Shown piece by piece: positions 11,521 to 24,200 of a DNA stretch of 64,000 nucleotides. A program made the translations under genes and the position numbers. Origin of the DNA: Hirundichthys speculiger (Eukaryota; Chordata; Actinopteri; Beloniformes; Exocoetidae); the NCBI GenBank assembly GCA_018398805.1, contig JAGFBZ010000561.1:62001-126000 (forward strand), in the 5' to 3' direction. How positions within the stretch are numbered: position 1 is the stretch's first letter; every line of letters starts with the position of its first letter. A model generated the notes under the pieces. It was not told the DNA's origin and did not search any database. It worked only from the letters and a program-made list of their open reading frames with translations.

Positions 11521-12486
11521 GCGTGGACCACAGTTTGACATGGGTCAGAAAAATGACAATCCCAATGAAAACTCACAGAATTATCTCTGCTGAAATGTAA
11601 CTGAGACGGATATTTTTAATTGAAGAATTAATTGGAAAGGTTTGTTTTCCTTGGTGGCTAAGCAGTGTTTGCTTGTCCAAGTATTTCTTTTAAAAAGCCA
11701 ACAATGTCTTCAAGAGAAACAATCATACAATTTCACCGTGGTTTATTTAGTTTTTTACTGTACTGATGTGAAAGAAATCTCTTAATCCATGACTGCACTT
11801 TACAGAATTATATTCATAAATGTATATTCTTATATATTTAAAAAAAAAATCCAGTTTTAAACCATTTCCACATGTTAAAAAATTAAACAGATCACTGAGC
11901 GATTATCAGTAACAACTTATTTGCACTTAAAGAGGCCATCTGAACAACACTCCCTCCACGTTAACTGCAGGCCACTCTGATCACTTTACAACACGTGAGC
12001 ACGTGTTTAACCAAATCAATGAGAGATTATGCAGCTGCTCTGGATTTTGGCACCTGATCACAACCCAGGTGTTGGGGTTTTTGAAGAGTTTGATGTAACA
12101 GCTAAAATACAGCACTCTATGGCTGCTTGAAATATTATTTGCATAAAACAACACTTGTTGCAACTCAGAATCAAAGTTTAGCCAGAATCTAAGGAGATCA
12201 CGCCAACAAAAAAGTGGCACCACACACTGTCACTTTGAATCCAAAACACGAAGATTTGTTCGATGTAGACCAGATTGTTTTCTTATTTTTATATATTTTC
12301 AGCCTGTCACACAAAGTGCTTGTTTTCATGCATCTCAGCTTTGGAGTCTGTGCAGATGGAGAGGTAGTGCGTACAGTTGAGGAGGCCTCCCCAGTGTGGT
12401 GCTCTGATAGTCAGGTCACAGAGAATTACAATGTCATGAAATAAAAATAAACCACAGCCACAGTTCAGAATGTTGATGGACAAACA

Positions 12487-12508
12487 CCCCCCCCCCCCCC
12501 CCCCCCCC
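12487..12508. repeat. Homopolymer C tract (22 C)
   Basis: An uninterrupted run of 22 C, i.e. a G run on the minus strand, followed by A-rich sequence with CAAA repeats. Such a tract can form G-quadruplex/i-motif structure and is prone to length error in sequencing. Confidence 0.9.
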
Positions 12509-14654
12509 AATAAAAAACAAAACAAACAAACAAAAAAAAAAACAGGAAAAAAAGAAAAACCTTTGACCTTTGAAAGATTTAAAAGAAAATATCATGTGGT
12601 GAATCATTGCTACATACTGTATGTCTGGAGCATTATATAAAACTGCCCCCAAAAGCTTGTCAAAATAAAAGAAAGACATTTTCAAATACAGTCTTTTACA
12701 TTTGTGTGTAACCTCTCAGCATCTTTGTGAGTTGAGGCTTAATGGGTGAAAAAGATGATGAGGATTAAAGTGAAGAAGAGGTGAATTTACGTTACAGAAC
12801 TTTAAAGACATGAACAATTCAGTGATGGATACTGCAATTATTGTTGACAATAAGGTATTTTTATGTTTGTTTTTTTTTTTTCCTCTCTGGACTTTTCTGT
12901 GGATTTGTGGAGTAGAAAAACAAAATTAGTGTTTTAGTCATTATTTTAAAATAGGTCAACAGCAAAAATCTACAGTATTCATATTATGGTCTTGAGCTTT
13001 ACATTTAATTTTTTTTCAGGACTGCATGTTTAGATAAAACAATAAAAATTGTTCTTCACAACTGTGTTCACAGCACCTGAATGTCTCAGCTGCTCATTTG
13101 GCAAGTCTCTGCCCTGCTGCATTAATAAGTGACCAACATCCACTTGTATAATGTTAATTGGGCTCTATTATAAACATAAAAATCAAAATTCAAGGTTTCC
13201 TAAAAGCCAAGCAGACTTGGCCTTTGATTGTTTTTTTAATAACCTCTCCCATTTTAACTATTGTTATTATTACTACTATTATTATTACTTTTTTTTTTTT
13301 TTTACAGCAAGTTAACAGAATATGTGGAAGTATCTATGACAGTAAAAAAAAAACGCTCTCATTTGTTTGAAGTACCTTACCATAGCCCCAGGAATATGCT
13401 GACTTTTTGAAGTAAAACATACTTTATGACTACTACAAGATTATGTGTGGTATTAAACTTGGCTTTTAAAAAGTAAAATTCTAAAAGGGTCAGGAATTCA
13501 TGGCAGAATTACAATCAGAACTTGGCATTTGTTCAGTTTTCAAAGTAAAAGTCCCTTGTCAGTCACAGGAAGCTACCACACTCCTTTGAAAAAGCATCAA
13601 CCTGTTGGATTTGGCTTCTCAGTATGTATGTATTATATATGATGACGTTACACTGGCACCCATGGAAGTAAAGGATAAGAAACCTAATTCAGGTGTTTCC
13701 ACATGACCCTGCAACCATACTGAGGCTTCTTGCTCAGATATTAAAGGGCGGATGCACAACAATGTGAACTGCTCCGACTAAGTGAAAAATCAAATGGCTG
13801 CATATGGATTAATGATTCCTAATTTTGTCCAAAAGCTTGTCATTTTTTTCTCTATTTGCTCCTCCTTTCTCCTACACCTCCCCCCTTGCCACTTGGAAAT
13901 TGTTTTTGGTACAGCATGCTGAAGGATGATCTCGTCTCCTAAAATGCACCTGGAGGAGGAGAGAGCAGGAGGCCACAGGAGCCAGACGTGATGATACACA
14001 GGTATTCTGTGTGGAAGTCTTTTCAACATCCCAGATGCCAAAAAAAAAAGGGGCATCAAGTATCATTCTGCATTGTAAATTGTATTTAGAGTTAATATAG
14101 AAGAACAATACATTGCTTTTTACTTGTAATGAATTATTTAATAATTACTACTTGTTATTTTCCATCGATTATTTGTATTAATTATTCATGTGTAAGATGT
14201 GAGGAAAAGGAATTAAGGGCTGAGAAATGAGAATAGATCTGACAAGCGTGATATTTTCCTGCAATCCTTTCATCAGGATAAAGATAAGACACTAGGGGCC
14301 AGAATTTTAAACCAACAATTTGAGGAAAAACTCTCAAATCTAGTCGCTTTTAGCTACGCTTGTTTCTGACTTCAGGTAGCAGTATGATGGGTTTGGGCGT
14401 CAGTCTGGATTAAAACAAGTTTCCACTTACAAGGAGAGATGGATCCAACAGTCAAAGCACATTCTAATCTGAGGAGAAAGGCAAGAAGTGAGCGAGCGCC
14501 TGAAATCCTCAAAAAGTTCATCTGCGTGAAATTTTACATTCAGATTGTTGGTGGCATCATTACGTGTGTCGCAGGGCTTTCCACAGAGACGCATCAGTGT
14601 GGAGAAACACCCAAGGACCCCACCCCATCTTAAAGGGATAATGCACCCCAGAAT

Positions 14655-14680
14655 TAAAAATAAAATAAAATAAAATAAAT
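14655..14680. repeat. (AAAAT)n microsatellite
   Basis: About five tandem units of aaaat/aaata in intergenic sequence. Confidence 0.85.
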
Positions 14681-14724
14681 CATTTTCTGCTCATTCCCAC
14701 ATGTTTGCAGTGTGGACATGCCTA

Positions 14725-15360
14725 AAAATCAGATTTAGGTTGTAATCTGAACATAGCCTTGAGGCTGTAAAGATGAAACAGACCAGAAGCTAATATTCCT
14801 AACTGACAGTTCATATTTAATATGGAAAGTGATCTGATATGACACGTCTGTTATTGCTTATGCTCCCTAATCCATATGGTTGCTGGGCTAGCCTACGTGC
14901 ACAGAACGGATATAAACAAACCAAAATGGAGGGTGGTGAAATGGCATTGTTAATTTTACCAATAATTATGGTGAGCTGTGGTGCAAATTTTCTACAAGTT
15001 ACAAGAAAGAGCCAGAGATTGAAGAAGCTACTGTGAACTATTTTATCTGCCCAAAGACTTCTGCTGTCGTTGTCATGGTGACTACACACCATTTCATAAC
15101 CGGTCTAAACAGAGCAGGTAGAGTTGTGTTCACAACGGTGAAACCATCATTTCTGTCACTCTGGTAGATGCAGTTGTTTGTAGCTCAAACAACGCACAAG
15201 ATCCTATTTGAGCAATCAGACTGTCCAGACTGAGACGCATCTGAAAATCTGACTGGAGTTGAATTTGAAACCACCTCTATATGTGATTCCAGTCAGATGT
15301 TGCAAAAGTTTCAATATGCTAAAAATCTGATTTGCGCTGGCAGTCTGAATATAGCCTTAG
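14725..15360. repeat. Repeat element bounded by related 40-bp segments, low certainty
   Basis: The segment 14725-14765 (aaatcagattt ... tctgaacatagcctt) and the segment 15316-15358 (aaatctgattt ... tctgaatatagcctt) are imperfect direct copies with about 75 percent identity. Phrases such as gactggagttgaatttgaaacc are common in a fish MITE family. I cannot define true ends or a target duplication. Confidence 0.35.
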
Positions 15361-16375
15361 TGACCAATTTAAAAACCAAACAAAGAACAAGAAAAAAAAA
15401 AAAAAGAATTAAGCAATTTCTAATGTTTGTTCTACAATTATATTTTATGCTACACAACATTAGCAAAAGCTTGACTGATGTGTAAAAGAGCAGAGGACCA
15501 AACTAAACTTTAATTGTGGGGTGAATGATTCCTTTAAAAGTGATGCCCATAATACAGAAAAACAGCCTCAGACCACAGAGGAACGTTGGGTGTTTCATTC
15601 GTACGGAGCAGGGGCCATCTTTAAGGATACATGTGTTTGTGTAAATGTAAAGCTGTCTGTATACTGTATATAGGTACACTGTGGGAACACAAGCGTGGTA
15701 TGACAGTACAACAAATTCCTAATGAGGTATTAACACAGCCGTGTACTGAAGAAGGCTTCAGCTGAATGACAACAACTCGTTCCAATTTTGCTGCACAGGT
15801 TAAACAATAAAAAATAATGGGGTACTATTTTTCCACTGGTCACTAAGAATGTCTGTGTGAAACTATAATTAGAATTAGTCCTCTACAAAACAGTTCTACA
15901 CTGAACAATAGAAGTTAATGTTAATATAACATTTTAGATGACAAATTTGACTTTAAATAACCACATATTTGGTTAATACAGCAGTACCTTTTACTGGTAG
16001 AGGTTAGTTTTGTATTTTTTTTTAAACATATGTACACAGTACCACCATTGATGTATATATTTACAAGTCGGTAGCAGCATTTTTGACACCTAAACTGCTT
16101 TGAAATTGAGGAATGTTGTACCCTTCAAGTATTTTGTAATTTTGAATAAATCAGTGAAACATCTCCTCAGGAATGTTCACCACAAATTTAGTTTGCCAAA
16201 CAGAATTTAGAGGTTCAGACTCCAGCTGGGCTCTATTTATAGTTGCAGAAGCCATTTAGAAAGAGTGAACAAAAGAAAATTAAAAGTGACAGGGAAGACC
16301 TGGGAAAAGATGAAATGTAAAGACTACAGAAGAGGGATTTATAAGAAAGCAGAGTGCATATGTGTGTGTGTCTGC

Positions 16376-16381
16376 TTTATT
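16376..16381 (-). terminator. Candidate polyadenylation signal of mri1
   Basis: The plus-strand TTTATT is AATAAA on the mri1 strand, about 440 bp after the stop codon. The MITE at 16476-16700 lies between stop and signal, so it would be part of the 3' UTR if this site is used. Confidence 0.35.
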
Positions 16382-16475
16382 CCCTGCAGTGAAACATGTG
16401 TGTGACTGGGTGAGTTTTCTTTTTGTTTCCCTTCTGTGTGCACTACTGACACAGTATATGTGCCTTGAGCTAAAT

Positions 16476-16700
16476 CAGGGGGTGTCAAACTCCAGTCCTT
16501 GTGGGCCGCTGTCCTGCATATCTTAGATGTTTCCCTGCTGCAGCACACCTGATTCAAATGAATGGATTCTTAAAAGACCTGTGCAGACCTGGATGGCAAC
16601 CTGATGATGATCCATTCATTAGAATCAGATGTGCTGAAGCAGGAAAATATCCAAGACATGCTGGACAGCGGCCCTCCAGGACTGGAGTTAGACACCCCTG
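16476..16700. mobile_element. hAT-type MITE with 8-bp target-site duplication
   Basis: The 225-bp element starts caggggGTGTCAAACTCCAG and ends with the complement, CTGGAGTTAGACACCCCTG, giving ~22-bp inverted ends. It is flanked by a perfect 8-bp duplication agctaaat at 16468-16475 and 16701-16708, diagnostic of hAT integration. There is no coding capacity. It sits in the presumed mri1 3' UTR. Confidence 0.88.
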
Positions 16701-16819
16701 AGCTAAATTAAATCAAACCAATAACTCCACATGCTCTGTGAAGATATGAGAGAGTGTCTTAAGTGTATGAAGAAAAGGTGTGTTGGTGCACCAGGACTGG
16801 CAGGAGGGGCTCAGAGGCT

Positions 16820-18192
16820 CTAAAGGGCGGTGAGGCGACCAGTGAGTGCCGCCTGGAGCTCGGATGGGAGGAAGACTCCCAACTCTGTGATGATGCCTCC
16901 TGTGATGAGCTGGTGAGGGGTCACATCGAATGCTGGGTTCCATACTTCGATACCTGCAGTGAGCCACCAGGAAAGATGGAGAGGGTTGATTTATTTAAAG
17001 AATGAGGCTGATGATGTTGTCTTTCTCAACATTGTTTAATTAAACAAAATAAACTCAAGTGTCCCATAATCATCATCAGGTGCAACTGCTGACTTTAATA
17101 GGTTGCAATCTACCATTTTCTCCTGTTATTTTAGCTTTCCACCATCTTCTAAAAAAATAAAAATGTAGGCGTTTTCTTAGTAAAAGACCACCATTATTCT
17201 AGTTGTCAACAAATTCCATAAAAGGTTCAAATACACTGAATGAGTGCAGAAGTGTAAGTGTAAGCCCTTTTCATATGTAATGCAATAAGACCTCTGAGAT
17301 GAAGTGATGAGACATATGTTCTGTCTCTGAAACACTGATTAAGCAAAGGTTTAACCAAAGTTTAATATTAATTCACCGAGTCTTAGGTCTATCATACCTC
17401 AATGAGATCCTGATCTCTTGGATCATCTCTCAATTTTTGCAGTTTTCCCAAACGTGGGTAACATAAGCCTTTTTTTCCCACCGGTATACTGCAGCCAGGA
17501 ATTTCTGAACATGCGTCTGATGGGCTGCATGTGTGAAGGCAAGTGTTTGCAAAATTCAGTCCTGCCTTCTGCCTAGCAAGTCTGGGACATAAATTCATCA
17601 CTCGCTTGCTGGTAGTCTGGAGGATTTACTGTGTATAATAGCACATACCAACAGATTCACTGCTTCACATTATTTTACAGGATAAGTGTAGGCTGGCCGT
17701 CATTGAACTGTACATATTGAAGATGCATCCAAATACAGAAAGTCTGTCCTTTTCTCATTTGAAAACTGTTGTAAATGTAGTTTAAAACATTAGTTTGTCC
17801 GCAATCAGGGTTTCAGCCAGGACTTTCAGACGGCGTTCTCATGGGAAGGGCGGATTTGTAGACACATTTTGTGAGTACAAAAACTTATTTTATATAAAAG
17901 ATAAGATGGCATAACATAACAGAATTATTGAAGGTCTATTTTATAAGAAGCCCACATTGTATCGCCACATATAACAATTAAATCCAAACATGTTATTTGA
18001 TTAGACAGGAGGTATTCTATGAGTGTGGATATGGGAGTACTTAAACATTTCAGCGCTGGATTGTTTAAACCTCTTCCTTGAAAGTGGTCCGGTGCTTGGG
18101 GCAAAAAATATTGATAGTTGGATGCTGATGGTTCAATGTTGATGATAGATCTTCATGTTAAAAATATATAAAAAATTATAATAATAATAAAT

Positions 18193-18242
<50 letters not shown>

Positions 18243-21200
18243 ATAATAATAATTCGGGATGCACGATAACTATTTTTTAAAACCGATACAGATAACCGAT
18301 AACTTTCAGCTCCTAAAGGCCGATACCGATAACCGATAACACACACATATACCTAAGATCATTACATCAATACTATGAACAAAACCAAAAACAGTTTTGA
18401 CTTTTTAAATGAACAGATTTTCTTTTTCAATGAAAAACTATTGGCAAGCCTCTCAAAGATTTTCGTAAAGCTATCAAACAAACCTATTTGATATCTCACA
18501 TTAACTTAAATAGGTGCATTATTTACTGATATAAAAATAAAGGCTCCTTGAACAGATGGAAATACATGCATCAGAATTACAAACTGAAAAAGATTAACAT
18601 TTAAAGAATGTTGGCTTGTGGTTCCATTTAAATTAATACCTTTAATTAAAGTATATGAGGTTCAGTAGTTTTTGTTTTTTATTTTTTAATCTCATGGAAG
18701 CTTTAGATGAGAGGAATGACGGAGAGGGGAGGGGAGACTGCTGCTGCTGGCTTGCGCACGTTAGCATTAGCTTCCATTAGCTCACATTAGCGCGATTTCA
18801 AAACTCCATGGATTCGATTGTTATGTTGTAGGTGGTCGATCGGGTTTTACGTATTAAAGCTTATGCTTGTGCTTCCCTCCTCATAGAATTTGCTCGGAGG
18901 ATTCGTCACAAATAACCACTAAACTATCTTCTTCTGAAACTTTAATGAAGTTCCACGCCGCCATGTTTGTTGTGATGGCTGCATTCAAGGTGTAATGCAA
19001 ATTCCCACGTTCCCTCATTTGCTAGTCGTTCTTTTAGCCTTTTCTATTTTTATTTCTTTTTTTATGTGTAACATGTGGGAGAATACTGCAAATATCAATT
19101 CAAGTCAGCAACTACCAAAATTATGACCGAGTTAACGAGTTGTTTTCTGGCATGAGGGGGTATTCTTGATTTTCCTTATTGAGTAATCGTTTTTCTGATT
19201 ATGTTGACGTCACTTGAACATAACATTCACTGCCGGTCATTCAAGGCTCAGAGGGAGCGAGGCACTGCCGTGTTGACAAAATTATGTGTGTTATCGGGGC
19301 TATTCGTCGTGATATTGGACCTATCGGGATGACGTCATAATTTCCTGTTATCGGCCCGATAGTTATCGTGCACCCCTAGTGGGAGGTACTGATGTACTGC
19401 CGTAAATAATTTTTCCATAATCTCCAGCAATTACCCTCAATATCAAACACACTTTTTACTGTAGAAAAGATCAGAAATTGAGGTATAAAAGTAAAAATAT
19501 TTTATTTGATTAAAAAGGCCTAATGCCTATTTTTGCTTGATGTACTATTTTTGATGTACTGTAGAAATGTGTTTCTCTATTATCTCAGGTAATAACTGTC
19601 ACATTTCACTTTCAGACTAAGATTATTACAAACACACTAAAAATCTAAACAATATCATCAAATACTGAACCCTGGGGGACCAAGCCTTCGCCACCAGTGT
19701 CCCTACTCTCTGGAAGTCCTTCCACAACACAACAGAAACTCTAACTCACTCTGGACCTTCAAATCATTGCCTGTCCATAACAAATGTGATTAAAGAATTT
19801 ATGCGCTGGGTTTATCCTGAGCAGTGGATTAATCCACACTTATTAAACTAATGTACAACTCTCTCAGACTGTATGTAAGAAGTGGACATGGCTGCTGTGA
19901 ATGTTACTGGTTTGAAAACTGCTGTTTTAAGATATGAGTCTGGCATTTGGTCGTTGCCATGTTGTTTCCATTTTGAATGCAGAAACTGCAACATTTAGAC
20001 AAACATGTGGCTGAAGATACCTGATATCTTTAATGTAATTAAAAAAAAAAATGAAATAATAATTCTTTGAGGCCATAACCACACTAATAACAAGAAATTA
20101 ATCTAGATATTGACACAACAATGATTGGTGGAAAAAAAACGACTTTAAAGACGGTTCATTTTCTTTTTGAATGCGTTTTGAGACTTTCGGACTTTGTTTT
20201 TGAAACATTAGGACTCACCAGCTACACTGCAATGTTAAGGCACTTCATTGTTGGTTTTACATCTCAGGTGTGCTGGCTTCTTCCATCATTAAATACAATT
20301 TCTGGTAATCTGTTGTACGGCACTACGACCATATAATATGTAATGTAACACAGTGCAAAATTGAGGCAAAGTTGTGTTTTGTGCAGAACATTGGCTCTGT
20401 ATGGCACAAAGAATAAAGAACACACAAACACAAAAAATCCCTTAAAAGTACAAAATGCAGCCTTAGAAAACCACTGGGGGTTTCACTGGAACAGCAGAAT
20501 CTGTCAAAAACAAGCTGGAGTCGAAACCAAAATTGACACTCGTAGACCTTCAAGTAAGGTCATAAATGCAGAGCAATAGTGACCCTGGCCTTATCTATCT
20601 CTTTGTGGTAAGCTATTAAGGTAAATGTGAAGTAAAATCCAGGAGGGTATCGCTCACACACACACACATCTGGTCTGGCTACCACGAAGCAGAACAGAGA
20701 AGCCTGGATCACAACACACACTGAAGGAGAGTGAATGATGTCAGGTTGTAAAGCCATGAAACAAATATATTTTTCTGCTGTATTATTTTCTCTACAGTTA
20801 ACCTTTGATTTAAGATACCAGATGATTGTTTTTAAATTAAATTATATAAAATGGCAGTTAAAAGACAACAAATAAGACTGAATAATTACAAAATGAGTGT
20901 AAAAAGTATGATAATAATAAGAATAATACATAAGCACAATCCTCCTCTCCTGAGTCAGTGTCCTTATTAAAAGAAGCTTAATTACTGTGATGACCGGGGC
21001 CTCTCAGCTCTGCAGCATAACTATAGATTTAATAACTCAAGTCAGCTCTCAGAAATTCTCCTAAAACATACTAAAATCCATTTTGACAGACTTTACCCCT
21101 GAAGATTTCAGCTCCTATTTCAACCTTCGATTAACATAATTTGTTGGCCAATAATTGAGAAGTTATTGCATGTCCATCCCCACTCTATACAGTCATATTA

Positions 21201-24200
21201 TGTTGTCTCTGTAGAATCACTACCAAATTAAATGCATGAATGTCCAGCAGAAAAACCTAATGAGCACTTGGATGAACATTAACGTATTACAAAAATGCTT
21301 CTGTAGAAATAATGGTGGATAAATCATAGTCAGGTCTTACCCAGTCTTTCACTCTGGGATTAATGCTGCAAGTGATGTCAGTTAAAACTCAATGTTTAGT
21401 GTTAAAGCCCGACACTGGAGCTGTCATTGTCATCCATCTCTGCAAATGTGGCGTTTTCACCTCACTGTCATTACTGTTCTGGACTCATTTTTATTTAAGC
21501 GGTTTTAGCAGTTCCTTGTCACTTTGTAGTTAAATGGAAAAAGAAAAAAAAAAAAAAAATTTTGTCTACTCTTCTTACCCGGGGCAGCGATGGGAACTCC
21601 GTTTATACTGGTGAGCTCCTCAGGGGGACGCACTTCAATGATGATGTCCCTGCCGCTCTCCAGGCTCAAATCACATGATGTGCTGGGTGCGGCCACATAG
21701 AAAGGGATCCCATGGTGCTTTGCGGCGATGGCCAGCTGGTATGTGCCCACCTTGTTGGCTGTGTCGCCATTGGCAACCACCCTGTCAGCACCCACCACAA
21801 CAGCTGAGAAAGAACAGAGCAGAAAGTGCATGGTAAGAGTAGAGTTTGAATGAAATGATAAAAAGGCATGAAATTGTATACCAACACACACCTGTTATAT
21901 CCATTTCTCTCATTGTGAGAGCTGCCATACTGTCTGTAATTAGCGTGCCAGGGATTCCCTCTGCTACCGCCTCATATGCTGTCAGTCTGGACCCTTGGTT
22001 ATATGGCCTCGTCTCTGTGCAGTACACACGCTTGAGCCTGCCTAAGGCATGGAGGCTTCTCACAACACCTACGCACACAAAAAGCATTAGTCACACTGCA
22101 ATAAATATTTTCATAATCTCTTCTCATTCAGATCCAAAGCTCTAGTCTCACCCAGTGCAGTCCCGTATCCAGCTGTGGCCAGCGAGCCGGTGTTGCAGTG
22201 CGTGAGGATGGTCACGGAGTCTCTCGGGACACCTGACAGGATGTGCTGGGCTCCATAGTTACCGATCTTCCTGTTGTCATTGACGTCCCGCTGCAGCATG
22301 TCTTCGATCCAGCCAATTACACTGTGATCACAAGAGGTGGGAATTGAGAAGAGGCTATGTGTGCCAATGCTGCTTTAATGTGTCCATCATGTCTGAAGTT
22401 ACATTATGGCTGCAAGTGCCTTTTCCAACCTTTAATAAAACTCTTCTCGGACATCTGTTTTGTCAAATATGTAACAAAATTTTTGTCTTAAAGTTCAACA
22501 CACATTAACATGCAAGAAAAAAAAAAGAAAAGCATCCATGTGTCTCGGCTGGGTCATTTGCCCCACTGTCCTGGTGTTACTGTGCAAACTAAACTGGGAG
22601 GAGTTTAAGGCACTCTAAACCAGGCAAGCTTAAGTTTTAACCTCCAGTTCAAAACACAACAATAAAAGAGAGAACACACCGAGATTTTACTTTAAGAAGT
22701 AGTTGAGAAACCTCGTTTGTGATTGGAGAACCCAGGTGAGGGTGAGTTAAAAGCCAAAAAAATGTATTTGTGGGGGGCCGCCACGAATAAATGAACATGT
22801 GGGAAACGCTGGGCTGTTAAAGATTGAAATTCTATTTACAGGAATATTTCAACAAAGGAAATTCCATAGGATGTAACTCTCATGATGATCAGACATGTTT
22901 TCAGGATCATTTGGGTGGCTCATACAGTGAAAGTTGGACATGACACTGACCCGTTATAAGGGACTTACGGTACAATTGACACCAAATGGAAACTTGGAAA
23001 TTCTGACTGAGGACAAGGAGACATTAAACCAAAGGAATTGCAATGACCAGGACATAGATTTTATTTCTGGAAAAACAGGAACTCAGGAAATTTAAAGATA
23101 TTTTTTTCAGATGAGTAACCTTCATGACTGTTACTGAGCATTTCGCAGCCCCTCCCCCTTCCACACCCACTTCCATGGTATATCAGCATTTGGCTCTGTA
23201 CAACCACAAAGCTGCATTTGCATTTTTGTCATTGCATTTTCTGCAATATTGTTTTTGTTTTTTTTTATTCTTGTTATTGATCTACCCATCCATCTATATC
23301 AAACCTGGCTTTAACAGCTTCTTAAAGTTTGTTTAGAATAGGGGATACCCGAGTACTGTCACTGGAGCTGATTTATGTAAATTAATTCAGGCCAGCTGAA
23401 TCCGGGTCGTTGCAACTGCATTTTGAGGTTTTTGCAAGATACGTAAACTTCTGATTTTAAAGTGAGTATGTGAAACTTCTACTGATTAGGAAGGTGCTAA
23501 TTTAGCACCAGGGTAAGTACAAAACAGGGAAGAATATCAACATGCTGAACCTCACTTGAAACTCTCACATGAAAAACATTGTAATTAACTGACTAGTTTT
23601 ACAATGACACTGACGAAAACAGTACTTGAGGTAGATCACTTTCTAACTTCTAATCATTTTCTGATACACAAGTTTTTTTTTTTTTTTTTTTTTTTTTTAA
23701 TGATGGGGCTGCATCTGCCTTGCTAGTATGATGAGAATCGGGAAGTAAATTTAGTTGCAGTTCCGCGACTGACGACTATGGTCCGGCTCTAAAAGTGAGT
23801 CAGTCTCCACTGACCTTGTTAAAACAGAAATAAAGATATTTACAGTCTGGCTTAAAAAAAAAAAAAAGTTTTTCATTTCCATAGCTAGATTTCACACCCA
23901 TGACAAATATACAGGGGGTGAATTTGTTTGTACCACATCACGTAAAATGATGTGAAACTTCTACTGATTAGGAAGGTGCTAATTTAGCAGAAAAGGAGAA
24001 ATGTATGTATGAGTAAGGGCATAGTCTTTTGATTCAAAGCTGGCATAGACAGTGGCTAGCTGTCGTCACTTTGGCTACTTAGTGCTTAGCACTATCTTGA
24101 CTTTTGAGGTGTGAATAAACAGTGCATGGTAGCTTTTATTCTAAAGAGATTAGGTTTTGTTGTATGTCTTATTGTACAAACAAATTGCTATAACCGGTTG

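Larger units (their letters stand above)
9755..16375. other. Gene-poor intergenic region
   Basis: No reading frame longer than about 90 codons looks like protein, and I found no spliced gene on either strand. It holds a SINE-like copy near 11.4 kb, a 22-base C run near 12.5 kb, an AAAAT repeat near 14.66 kb, a pair of related 40-bp segments near 14.7 and 15.3 kb, and scattered A or T runs. Otherwise it is plain AT-rich DNA downstream of mri1. Confidence 0.5.

Noticed and set aside
12307..12685. Gly-rich minus-strand frames
   Set aside because: They are translations of the C homopolymer and adjacent A-rich repeats.
18193..18241. CRISPR-like regular repeat
   Set aside because: Simple trinucleotide repeat without spacers in a vertebrate intron.
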